Source: JAGIBJ01 sp032119595
GTDB lineage: Bacteria > Actinomycetota > Thermoleophilia > Solirubrobacterales > Solirubrobacteraceae
DNA length: 64,000 nucleotides
NCBI GenBank assembly: GCA_032119595.1
Contig: JAUMBQ010000003.1
Coordinates: 186,001-250,000, forward strand
Reading direction: 5' to 3'
Under the pieces are notes generated by a model. It saw only the letters and a program-made list of their open reading frames with translations. It was not told the DNA's origin and made no database searches. A program made the translations under genes and the position numbers. This document shows positions 55,592 to 63,311 of the stretch, in pieces. Position 1 is the first letter of the stretch; each line of letters starts with the position of its first letter.

Positions 55592-55951
55592 ATGCCGAAC
55601 ACCCAGCCGACCGCGGTCCCCCTCACCGATCAGCTCAAGCTTGGCACCGGTTTCCACGACAGAGACCGGGCCTTGGTCCTCGACCGACTCGCTGGGCTCG
55701 AACGACGGCTCGGCACGCACAAGCCGGGAAGCGTCGAACTCGAACTCAGCATCAAGGAGCGAGACGGAGCCGACCAGCACGTCACGCTCGACTGCCGCGT
55801 CGCCGAACTGCCTCGCTTGGTCGCAACGTCGAAGAACCACACCCTTTCGCAGGCCCTGAGCGAAGTCCGAGACGAGCTCATCCGGCAGCTCGACGACCAG
55901 TCCTCGCGCCGCGAACCGCGCCACAACCGCCACCTGCGCGAAGCGCTGTAA
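55592..55951 (+). CDS. Ribosome hibernation factor-like protein (HPF/RaiA)
   Basis: A 119-residue protein from the ATG at 55592, with AAGGAAAGG upstream. The S30AE-type fold is suggested by VLDRLAGLERRLGTHKPGSVELELSIKERDG, then VTLDCRVAELPRLVATSKNHTLSQALSEVRDELIRQLDDQSSRRE. The N-terminal beta-strand is shorter than in canonical HPF. It should bind the 30S A/P sites and silence ribosomes in stationary phase, by family. It stands alone. Confidence 0.7.
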   Translation: MPNTQPTAVPLTDQLKLGTGFHDRDRALVLDRLAGLERRLGTHKPGSVELELSIKERDGADQHVTLDCRVAELPRLVATSKNHTLSQALSEVRDELIRQLDDQSSRREPRHNRHLREAL

Positions 55952-55973
55952 CCGGCCCGGTGCTCGGGTCCGA

Positions 55974-57317
55974 TCAGCGGCACTGATCGGACCCAGCGTC
56001 ACCTGGCAGCGGTGATGGCCTGGAGTTCCAGGCCCCATCGAGGTGCCACGCGACTTCCCGAAGGGTCGGCTTACTGCGGTCGGCGAACAGGGCCAGAAGT
56101 CGACCGGCCGGAAGGTCCCGAACATCTCCGTTGACGTACGTCACGCGAATCGCGTCAGTCCCCGGCGGAGCGAGACCCCAAACGAGTCGCTGATGCGGGT
56201 CCAAGGCTTCCGAGCACACGACGCCGGTGAGACTCGCCTGCTCGAGGCGCGCTTCTGGAATGCAGGTCGTGAGATCGCTCGTCGACCCTTGTAGGCAGAG
56301 GCGTCCGTCGCCGGGGAGTGCCCACACGCGCAGGTCGTCGCTATTGCCGACAACCGTCAATTCGCGACCTAGGTCTTTCTGGGCGCCGTGGCGGAGCAGC
56401 TCCGCATCGAGAGGCGCCGTGAGTCGGTCTGTGGGCTGTTGAGCACGTGAAAGCTCAGGGATCGCGAGACTCTGCGCCGCGGAGGCCGAGGTGACTGGAG
56501 TCGGGAAGCCCGCGACTTCGTCTGCGTTGTCGGCGACACCCCTGTGACTTCCCGTGCTCACCGCCAGGTGGACTGAGCCACCGTCTCGACGCTCAAAAGC
56601 CAAGGTGGCTCTGTCGGCGTCTGCGTCGGTGTCGTTGAGCCGGACGACCGCCGCGAACGGATGCAGGACCAGTGAATCCGGCAAGGCCCTGAGTTTCGCT
56701 AGTGCCTCCGGCGAGAGCCCTACGGTCTGCGTTCGATCGAGGGTGGCGGTCATCGTCTGCGCGGTTGGTCGGATCACGACCGACCTAAGGCCGGCAACCT
56801 CGACCCGCTTGACATCCGGGGCAGCGAGACCGTATAGCAGCGCTTCTCGTTCACCACCGCGACTCTCAACAGGCGCCAGTACGGCGTGAACCCCGGCGGG
56901 ATCTACGCCCGCCAGTCGATTGATGACCGTAGCGCTGGATTCGCAGGAGTTCCTGACCACGACGGACCCAACGAATCCGCCCGTCAGACAGACGCTTCCC
57001 CCGACCGTTTGGTAGGCGCGCACCTTCCACGCGGGCGATGTGCCTGGGTCGGATGCTGCGGTGACGGAACCCGAGGACGCCACGACTGACGCCCGATTTG
57101 GTTCGAGGTTTTCGGACCCGCGCAGGAACGCCCACGGATCTCCTCCGGCGACTGCCACGGCGCCTGATCCAACACTTCCGGCCGCGAAGATCATCGCGAG
57201 ACCAAACAGTCCCCGCCGTGTGCGCCGCTGCCGCGGCGTTTGAGAGGAGACACCTTGCGCTCGACGACGCGCAAGCGCTGCCGTGAACTCGTTCTCCAAC
57301 TGCTCGAAACCGCTCAT
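55974..57317 (-). CDS. Membrane protein coupled to an ECF sigma factor (putative anti-sigma regulator)
   Basis: A 447-residue protein with a basic cytosolic N-terminus (about 40 residues; MSGFEQLENEFTAALARRRAQ), one transmembrane span (RRGLFGLAMIFAAGSVGSGAVAVAGG), and a 370-residue outer domain with Cys pairs (SVCLTGG ... RNSCES, then GRLCLQGSTSDLTTCIPEA and GVVCSEA). It has no ZAS H-x3-C-x2-C motif. The start overlaps the sigma stop by 4 bp, so it is the natural candidate to sequester or regulate that sigma factor. The function is inferred. Confidence 0.7.
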   Translation of the reverse strand: MSGFEQLENEFTAALARRRAQGVSSQTPRQRRTRRGLFGLAMIFAAGSVGSGAVAVAGGDPWAFLRGSENLEPNRASVVASSGSVTAASDPGTSPAWKVRAYQTVGGSVCLTGGFVGSVVVRNSCESSATVINRLAGVDPAGVHAVLAPVESRGGEREALLYGLAAPDVKRVEVAGLRSVVIRPTAQTMTATLDRTQTVGLSPEALAKLRALPDSLVLHPFAAVVRLNDTDADADRATLAFERRDGGSVHLAVSTGSHRGVADNADEVAGFPTPVTSASAAQSLAIPELSRAQQPTDRLTAPLDAELLRHGAQKDLGRELTVVGNSDDLRVWALPGDGRLCLQGSTSDLTTCIPEARLEQASLTGVVCSEALDPHQRLVWGLAPPGTDAIRVTYVNGDVRDLPAGRLLALFADRSKPTLREVAWHLDGAWNSRPSPLPGDAGSDQCR

Positions 57318-57880
57318 CGCGCTTCCCCCAGCTCCTGTCGTAGGGACTTGAGCCCACGAGCGACTCGCTGCCGCACGACTGCGGCAGAGCACTGCATTTG
57401 CACCGCGATGTCTTCATACGGGCGCTCTTCCACGACGCGCGCGAAGATGGCTGCGCGCTGCTCTACAGAGAGGCCTTCCAGCATCTGTTCGATAGATCGC
57501 TCGTCGGCCAAGGAAGCGAGTTCTTCGACACGCTCGATGTCGTCATCGGTCATGACGACTGCTTGCATGTGAAGCACTGATCGGGCTGCGCTCTCAACAA
57601 CGCCCCGCCGCAGCGACTCCCCGAGCTTGTTCGCCGCGACCCCGAAAAGCCAGCCGGCCGCGCTTCCCTTGGCAGCATCGAACTGCCCGGCGGCGACCAT
57701 CACCGCCGCAAACGTCTCCGCCGTCAGATCAAAAGCAATCTCGCGATTGCCCGTCCGCCTCAGATGGAACCCGAGGACCGGCGCCTGATACTTCTTGTAG
57801 AAGCGCTCGAACGACGCCTGATCGCCGGCGGCGATGGCCACCAGAAGGCTTTCATCGTTTCGGGGTCGGAACAAAGTCAT
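57314..57880 (-). CDS. ECF-family RNA polymerase sigma factor
   Basis: A 188-residue sigma-70-type factor: region 2 (FYKKYQAPVLGFHLRRTGNREIAFDLTAETFAAVMVA), a short linker, and region 4 (LEGLSVEQRAAIFARVVEERPYEDIAVQMQCSAAVVRQRVARGLKSLR). It starts with ATG at 57880. A TGTCACA motif on its sense strand about 30 bp upstream could be a -35 element for self-control, weakly. Next gene is the coupled membrane protein. Confidence 0.9.
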   Translation of the reverse strand: MTLFRPRNDESLLVAIAAGDQASFERFYKKYQAPVLGFHLRRTGNREIAFDLTAETFAAVMVAAGQFDAAKGSAAGWLFGVAANKLGESLRRGVVESAARSVLHMQAVVMTDDDIERVEELASLADERSIEQMLEGLSVEQRAAIFARVVEERPYEDIAVQMQCSAAVVRQRVARGLKSLRQELGEAR

Positions 57881-58192
57881 CGTTAGTCATTAGCGCAGCG
57901 CTTCCAAGTTGTGACACCGGCAACCCCGGCCAGCAGTTGGCGTCGTCTCGCCCCAGCGCCACTCGGCCCGAATGATCGGCGCTACAACCACCTCGCCCAG
58001 CAAGAACAGTTGGCGCAGTCTCGCCGTGCCGGACGATACGGGAGAGGCGTTGAGGCAGCCCCCGGCGGACCCACGGCGGATGGGCGCCCCCACAACCGAT
58101 ACGAGGGTTCCCCTTACACGGGCATCTGCACCTGATTCGGCCCTGCTGCCACCGATCTGAGCACCGGGCCTAGCCGGCTCACCCGCGCCCGG
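57881..58192. other. 312-bp gap between eutC and the sigma-factor gene
   Basis: No credible gene. It must hold the promoter of the leftward sigma factor (TGTCACA at 57910-57916, minus strand) and the end of the eut transcript. GC-rich segments at about 58020-58130 could fold, but I matched no known RNA family. Confidence 0.4.
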
Positions 58193-59032
58193 TCAGCCTG
58201 CGCCGTCGCCGGCCTCTAGGACCGCACCCGTGTCCTTGAGGCCGACGCCGGTCAGGCCGAGTCGGCGCGCCTCGCGAAGCATCGTGGCGAGCTTGGCTGC
58301 CGCGGCGTCGTAGGAGAGCCCGACCGGCGGGCGGACGTTTGAAATGCAATTGCGCTCGGAGTCGGCACGGCCCACTCGCGGTTCGAAGGTGAAGTACACG
58401 CCAAGGCTGTCGGCGGCGCTGAGGCCGGGCCGCTCGCCGATGAACACGACCACGAAGCGCGCGCCGAGCGCCTGACCGATTGCATCGCCGATCGCGACCC
58501 GCGCCTGGGTGGCGATCACGATCGGCGCCAGCGTCCAATCCGGCAGGAGCGCGGTGGTCGCGTGCACCATGCGCGCCGCGTGACGCTGGATCGCGAGCGG
58601 CGAGAGGCCGTCGGCGATCACGAACGCGACGTCCGGGCCGTCGGCCGTCCCCGAGCCATCATCGAACCCGGCCGGCGATCCGCCGCCGGTAACGGATGTC
58701 AGCGGCGTGAGCTTGGCCACCTCACCGTCGGCCAGTCGGCGACCGAGATCGGGACGCTGCAAGTACGTCGGCCGGTCGGGGGCGGCGCTGCGGACCGACA
58801 CGACCGGGAGGCCGTCGAGTTCGGCCCGCACCGCTTCGACATCGAGCGCCGCGTGGACTGCGTCGCGAGCCTGCGCGTGCGCAAGGCGCAGCGCAAGCTG
58901 GTCCGTGGTCGTGATCGCGTCTCCCGAGCGGCCGAGCCCGATGCGCGCCGGGGTGAACGCTCGCAAGCTCGTCCACGGGTCGACCGCACGCAGCCCTCCG
59001 TTGGCAATGCCGTCATGGTGATCGCGCTTCAC
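58193..59032 (-). CDS. eutC: Ethanolamine ammonia-lyase small subunit EutC
   Basis: A 279-residue subunit starting with GTG at 59032. The family motifs include PWTSLRAFTPARIGLGRSGDAITTTDQLALRLAHAQARDAVHAAL, IADGLSPLAIQRHAARMVHATTALL, FIGERPGLSAADSLGVYFTFEPR and RNCISNVRPPVGLSYDAAAAKLATMLREAR. With EutB it binds coenzyme B12 and splits ethanolamine to acetaldehyde and ammonia. GTGA overlaps the eutB stop, so the two are translated together. No microcompartment genes are in view. Confidence 0.96.
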   Translation of the reverse strand: MKRDHHDGIANGGLRAVDPWTSLRAFTPARIGLGRSGDAITTTDQLALRLAHAQARDAVHAALDVEAVRAELDGLPVVSVRSAAPDRPTYLQRPDLGRRLADGEVAKLTPLTSVTGGGSPAGFDDGSGTADGPDVAFVIADGLSPLAIQRHAARMVHATTALLPDWTLAPIVIATQARVAIGDAIGQALGARFVVVFIGERPGLSAADSLGVYFTFEPRVGRADSERNCISNVRPPVGLSYDAAAAKLATMLREARRLGLTGVGLKDTGAVLEAGDGAG

Positions 59033-60426
59033 GCGGCCTCCGCGCCGGCGGCCCCGAGCAGACCGGAGACCGGATGCTGCCCCACCGGCACCTCGCGGAT
59101 CTTCTCCCCCGCGACCATGCCCATCCGCTGCAGCCACGCCTCGAACTCCGGCGCCGGACGAGTCCCGAGCACCTCACGCACATAGAGCGCGTCGTGGTAG
59201 CTGGCCGATTGGTAGCCGAGCATCACGTCGTCGCTCCCGGGCACCGTGATGAAGAAGGAGCAGCCGGCGGCACCGAGACTCGTGAGGAGCGTGTCCATGT
59301 CGTCCTGGTCGGCCTCGGCGTGGTTGGTGTAACACACGTCGCAGCCCATCGGGACACCGAGCACCTTCGCGCAGAAGTGGTCTTCGAGTCCCGCGCGATG
59401 GATCTGTTTGCCGTCGTAGAGATACTCGGGCCCAAGGAAGCCGACGACCGTGTTCACGAGCAGCGGCTTGAAGTGCCGCGCGATCGCGTACGCCCGGGTT
59501 TCGACGGTCTGCATGTCCATGCCGTGGTGGGCACCGGCGGAGAGCGCACTACCCTGGCCGGTCTCGAAGTACATGACGTCGTCGCCGACCGTGCCGCGCT
59601 TCAGTGACAGCGCCGCCTCCTGCGCCTGCGCGAGGAGTTCGATCGTAATGCCGAAGCCGCTGTTGGCGGCCTGGGTGCCGGCGATCGACTGGAACACCAG
59701 GTCCACCGGCGCGCCGCGCTCGATGCACTCGATCGTCGTCGTCACGTGGGAGAGCACGCAGGACTGCGTCGGGATGTCGTAGGCCTGGCGCACCTCGTCG
59801 ATCATCTCCAACAGCGCGATCGTGGCCTGCGGGCTATCGGTGGCGGGATTGATGCCGATCGTCGCGTCGCCGCAGCCGTACATCAGGCCGTCGATGATGC
59901 TCGCGACTACGCCGCGCGGGTCGTCCGTCGGATGGTTCGGCTGAAGCCGCGTGCCCATGACGCCCTTGCCGCCGAGCGTGGAGCGAAACGCCGTGATCAC
60001 CTCGGTGCGGCTCGCGACCTGGATCAGATCCCGGTTGCGCATTAGCTTGGAGACGCCCGCGACCATCTCCGGAGTGAGGCCCGGTCCGACCCCTTGGATC
60101 GCTCGTGCATCGGCGTCGTACGAGAGCAGCCAGTCGCGCAGCTCGCCGACCGTCATGGTTGCGACCGGAGCGAAGGCCGCCGCGTCGTGGGAGTCAATGA
60201 TCAGGCGCGTAACCTCGTCGTCTTCATAGGGCGCGAAGTCCGCGACGAGGAAGTCCGTCAGGCGGACATCAGCCAAGGCCAGCTGCGCCGCGACGCGCTC
60301 CTCCTCGCTTCGTGCCGCGACTCCGGCGAGCGCGTCGCCAGAGCGGGCTGGCGACGCTTTTGCGAGCACCTCGCGAAGGTCGGCGAACTGGTGCCGAACG
60401 GAACCGATCGTGGCGGAGTAGGGCAA
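59029..60426 (-). CDS. eutB: Ethanolamine ammonia-lyase large subunit EutB
   Basis: A 465-residue TIM-barrel subunit: FADLREVLAKASPARSGDALAGVAARSEEERVAA at the N-terminus, GMDMQTVETRAYAIARHF, FLGPEYLYDGKQIHRAGLEDHFCAKVLGVPMGCDVCYTNHAEADQDDMDTLLTSLG, and SYHDALYVREVLGTRPAPEFE. The TTG at 60426 is supported by AGGA upstream and fits the family N-terminus. The operator-like element at 60477-60490 is just upstream, and the GAF/PucR regulator gene precedes it. Confidence 0.96.
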   Translation of the reverse strand: MPYSATIGSVRHQFADLREVLAKASPARSGDALAGVAARSEEERVAAQLALADVRLTDFLVADFAPYEDDEVTRLIIDSHDAAAFAPVATMTVGELRDWLLSYDADARAIQGVGPGLTPEMVAGVSKLMRNRDLIQVASRTEVITAFRSTLGGKGVMGTRLQPNHPTDDPRGVVASIIDGLMYGCGDATIGINPATDSPQATIALLEMIDEVRQAYDIPTQSCVLSHVTTTIECIERGAPVDLVFQSIAGTQAANSGFGITIELLAQAQEAALSLKRGTVGDDVMYFETGQGSALSAGAHHGMDMQTVETRAYAIARHFKPLLVNTVVGFLGPEYLYDGKQIHRAGLEDHFCAKVLGVPMGCDVCYTNHAEADQDDMDTLLTSLGAAGCSFFITVPGSDDVMLGYQSASYHDALYVREVLGTRPAPEFEAWLQRMGMVAGEKIREVPVGQHPVSGLLGAAGAEAA

Positions 60427-60476
60427 AGGCGTCCTGCGGCCGGGGCTTCCAGGCTACGACCGGCAGGTCCGCCCGC

Positions 60477-60490
60477 CCATGGATGGTCTG
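60477..60490. promoter_or_regulatory. Operator candidate CCATGGATGGTCTG before eutB
   Basis: Lies 51 bp upstream of the eutB start, in the 77-bp gap after the regulator gene. The minus-strand form CAGACCATCCATGG is a near copy of the element CAGACCGTCCATG at the regulator's own start (62266-62292). Confidence 0.5.
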
Positions 60491-60503
60491 ACCACACTCA
60501 CGA

Positions 60504-62282
60504 TCAAGCGAGTGGACCGCGCTCCGGCGCCCGCAGCCGGTGCAGCTTGATTGCCAGTTCCAACGAGAGGTGATCCTCGTCGGCCACGGTCATGCCGGTC
60601 AGCGACTCCACGCGCTCGAGCCGCTGGCGCAGCGTGTTCGGGTGAATGAACAGGGCGCGGGCCGTCGGCACGATGCGGCGGTCGGCGAGGTAGTGCTCGA
60701 GCGTCGGCAGGAGCTCTCCACCCCGCTTCTCGTCGTACTGCCAGACCACGGCGACGGCGCGGGCGTGGCGTGCGTCCGGTTCGATTCCCGCGCCGACGCC
60801 CGCCAGGTAGCGGTAGACGCCGAGCTCGTCCCACGCGCGGGCTCCACCGTCCGGCTCCAGCGCCCGCGCGATCCTGGCGGCGCCCATCGCCTCGGTGAGG
60901 CTCGCCGGCTCGGCGGCGAGCCTGGGCTGCAGCGAGCTGCGTCCCACGGCGAGGCCCTCCTCCGTCGCGAGGCGAACGAGTTCCTCGTCGAGGCGCGCCA
61001 GTTCGGTGGCCTGCGCCGCGACGCTTCGGCCCGGGACCGGAAGGAGTACCCGCAGCCGCTCGGTACCCGGATCGCACAGCGCACCCGGGGCCACCCGCCG
61101 GATCTGTTCTTCGACGCGCTCCGCGCCGTCCCACCGCGAGCTCGGGATCAGCGGCTCGATGGAGGCCACGACATGCGGACGTTCGGGATCCACGCGCGCC
61201 GAGCGCACCCGCCCGACGAGCTGCGCGGCCCGGCCCTCAGCAATCGCGTCGAAGAGGTCACGAACGAGGTTCTCCTCGGTGAGGCGCTCAATCAAGTCAA
61301 GCGTGCGTAGCGCGACGGCGAGCTGACCGCCGATGGTCTCGATCACGTCGGCCTCGTCGCGGCCGAACGGCGCCGCGCGCTGGACCGACAGCACGCCGAG
61401 TTGAAGATCACCCGCCGCGAGACGGGTCGCGAGGGCTCCACGCGCCGGCGCGTGGATCGGCGGGCCGTCGGGCATCGCGGCGCCCGATTCACCGCTGCTG
61501 GCGACCACGCGCTGGGCACCGCCGGGGCCGGTGACGAGGTGCAGCCGCACGTGCTCGGCGTCGAGAATCGCCCGGGTGCCATCGCACGCGAGCCGCCACA
61601 GCTCGCTGCGATCCGTGACGGCCGCCATCTGCGTCGACAGCGACGAGAGCTGTTCAAGAAGGCCGGCGCGGCGGCGCTCCCGTTCGTACAGGCGCGCATT
61701 CTCGATCGCGCCAGCCACGAGCGCCGCCACGTGCATCAGCAGGTCGCGCACCTCCTGCCCAAACTCGCGCGGGGCCTCAGTGTGCAGCACGATCGCCCCA
61801 ATCACGGGCCGCGACCGGCCCCGCAGCGGCACCGCGATCATGGACTGGAACTGGTCCTCGGACAGCTCAGGCACCACTTTCATCCGCGGGTCGGACATCG
61901 AGCCCTCGCGGATGAACACCGGCTCGTCGTTGCGCACCACCCAGCCGACAATGCCCTCGTCGATCGAGAGGGACACATGGTCCACCGCGCCATCGAAGAC
62001 CTGCGACGCGGCCCGCATCAGCAGTCGCTCGCCCTCGATCAGGTAGACAAAACAGGCGTGGCAGGCCGTCGCCTCGCTCAGCAGGTCGACGATGGCCGGC
62101 AGTACCCGGCCGAGTTCGGGGCCCTGCGCCAGCGCACCGATCACCCCGTAGAGCGTGTCGCGCCCGAGCGCGGTCACGTCCTGCGGTGCGCCGTCTGGGC
62201 GCACCGGGATGCCGGGAGACGGCGCCAGGCGGGCACCGAGGCCCTGCGGCGGGGGAGTCACCCCACAGACCGTACGGCGCAT
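60504..62282 (-). CDS. GAF-sensor / PucR-type helix-turn-helix regulator of the eut locus
   Basis: About 592 residues: an N-terminal GAF domain (about 60-210, GVIGALAQGPELGRVLPAIVDLLSEATACHACFVYLIE ... EFGQEVRDLLMHVAALVAGAIENARLYERERRRAGLLEQLSSLSTQ), a second GAF-like region, and a C-terminal PucR/CdaR helix-turn-helix (LLPTLEHYLADRRIVPTARALFIHPNTLRQRLERVESLTGMTVADEDHLSLELAIKLHRL). It is the gene just before eutBC. The start is uncertain: ATG at 62282 or GTG at 62261. Confidence 0.85.
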   Translation of the reverse strand: MRRTVCGVTPPPQGLGARLAPSPGIPVRPDGAPQDVTALGRDTLYGVIGALAQGPELGRVLPAIVDLLSEATACHACFVYLIEGERLLMRAASQVFDGAVDHVSLSIDEGIVGWVVRNDEPVFIREGSMSDPRMKVVPELSEDQFQSMIAVPLRGRSRPVIGAIVLHTEAPREFGQEVRDLLMHVAALVAGAIENARLYERERRRAGLLEQLSSLSTQMAAVTDRSELWRLACDGTRAILDAEHVRLHLVTGPGGAQRVVASSGESGAAMPDGPPIHAPARGALATRLAAGDLQLGVLSVQRAAPFGRDEADVIETIGGQLAVALRTLDLIERLTEENLVRDLFDAIAEGRAAQLVGRVRSARVDPERPHVVASIEPLIPSSRWDGAERVEEQIRRVAPGALCDPGTERLRVLLPVPGRSVAAQATELARLDEELVRLATEEGLAVGRSSLQPRLAAEPASLTEAMGAARIARALEPDGGARAWDELGVYRYLAGVGAGIEPDARHARAVAVVWQYDEKRGGELLPTLEHYLADRRIVPTARALFIHPNTLRQRLERVESLTGMTVADEDHLSLELAIKLHRLRAPERGPLA

Positions 62283-62292
62283 GGACGGTCTG
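62266..62292. promoter_or_regulatory. Operator candidate CAGACCGT-N11-ACGGTCTG at the regulator start
   Basis: Perfect 8-bp inverted arms with an 11-base spacer, overlapping or just before the start of the regulator gene. The half-site is shared with the element before eutB, suggesting autoregulation and control of eutBC by one protein. Confidence 0.55.
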
Positions 62293-62406
62293 CACATTCG
62301 CCTCACGTCCAATGTGCGGCCCCTGCCCATGGTCCAAGTGGACGGGTCGGTCCATCCTCGACCTAACCCCTTCCCGCCCCGTCGGCACCCGATCCAGAGG
62401 CCCTAG

Positions 62407-62760
62407 ATGACCGTCACCGAGCGAGCGATCCACAAGGCGTCCGGAGCGTTTCGCGACCTGCCCGTGATGGAGATCCCGAACGCCTTCATCGGCGACGCAT
62501 TCACCAATCCCGGGGGATGCGAAATGGCGTCCGGGTTCTTCGAGATGAAGCCCGGAGAAGCGCTCCACTACCACTACACCTACGACGAGATGAAGGTCAT
62601 CCTCCAGGGCTCCTTCACGCTCACCGACGAGGACACCGGCCAACAGGTCACGGTCGGACCGAAGGACGTCTTGTTCTTCCCCAAGGGCATCCGGGTGCTG
62701 TTCGAGACGACCGAGCACACGCTGGCGTTCTACACCGGCCACCGCTCGTTCGCCCCGTGA
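62407..62760 (+). CDS. EutQ-like cupin
   Basis: A 117-residue protein with a cupin barrel and a metal-ligand-like HYHYTYDEMKVILQGSFTLTDEDTGQQVTVGPKDVLFFPKGIRVLFET region, resembling the C-terminal cupin half of EutQ. It is divergent from the eut regulator and overlaps the next gene by 4 bp (GTGA). It is the first gene of the DmmA/DmmB-like run, and so could be a substrate-specific accessory of that system instead of EutQ. Confidence 0.75.
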   Translation: MTVTERAIHKASGAFRDLPVMEIPNAFIGDAFTNPGGCEMASGFFEMKPGEALHYHYTYDEMKVILQGSFTLTDEDTGQQVTVGPKDVLFFPKGIRVLFETTEHTLAFYTGHRSFAP

Positions 62761-63311
62761 ACGCCGTCGCTGAAATCACCGCGCCGTTCAGCGGGACTTG
62801 CCGACTCCACACCAGCGAACCACGCTGGCCGACGACCCGTCCCCCGCTCGACGCGGCCGGTGGCCGGCACCTGCTCGTCGCCGGTCCCGACCTGGCGTCG
62901 ACCCAGTCCGCGATCGCGTGGCAGGCCGAAGCGACGGCCGCTTCGGCAAAGCTGGTCCCGGTCCTGGCCGACGCGCCTGCGGTCGGCGCGAGCCTCGCCG
63001 AGCTGCTGCAGGACGCACCGGTGAGCACGCGTCTGCTGGTCGCAGGCGACGAGGCCCTGATCGCGCGCGCCGTTGCCGCCGGCCTCGCGGGTGGGCTCCG
63101 GCCGCCCGACATCCGCGTTCACCTCACCGACCCCGCTGGCCCGCGCCCGGTGCAGTGCGTGCACTGCCGAGCCATCACCGAGACGACCACGCCAGTCGAC
63201 GGGATCTGCGCGTGCTCCGGGTGCGGCGTCCTGCTCCTGGTGTTCCCACACTTCTCGCGCCGCATCGGGGCGTATCTCGGCTTCCATGCCGAGGCAGAGG
63301 AGCTGGCATGA
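62757..63311 (+). CDS. Dimethylamine monooxygenase subunit DmmA-like protein
   Basis: A 184-residue protein from the GTG at 62757. The C-terminal 55 residues match the DmmA-like domain: C-V-H-C-R-A-I-T-E-T-T, then C-A-C-S-G-C-G-V-L-L-L-V, and HFSRRIGAYLGFHAEAE, with a likely metal-binding Cys set. In the known system DmmDABC demethylates dimethylamine to methylamine and formaldehyde. The rest of the protein is unassigned. It overlaps the cupin and the reductase by 4 bp each. Confidence 0.75.
   Translation: MNAVAEITAPFSGTCRLHTSEPRWPTTRPPLDAAGGRHLLVAGPDLASTQSAIAWQAEATAASAKLVPVLADAPAVGASLAELLQDAPVSTRLLVAGDEALIARAVAAGLAGGLRPPDIRVHLTDPAGPRPVQCVHCRAITETTTPVDGICACSGCGVLLLVFPHFSRRIGAYLGFHAEAEELA

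Noticed and set aside
57990..58140. Possible riboswitch (glycine or cobalamin-like) because of eut context and G-rich segments
   Set aside because: Conserved core boxes of either family were not found, and the region is downstream of eutC and upstream of the sigma gene, not before a B12 or glycine gene.
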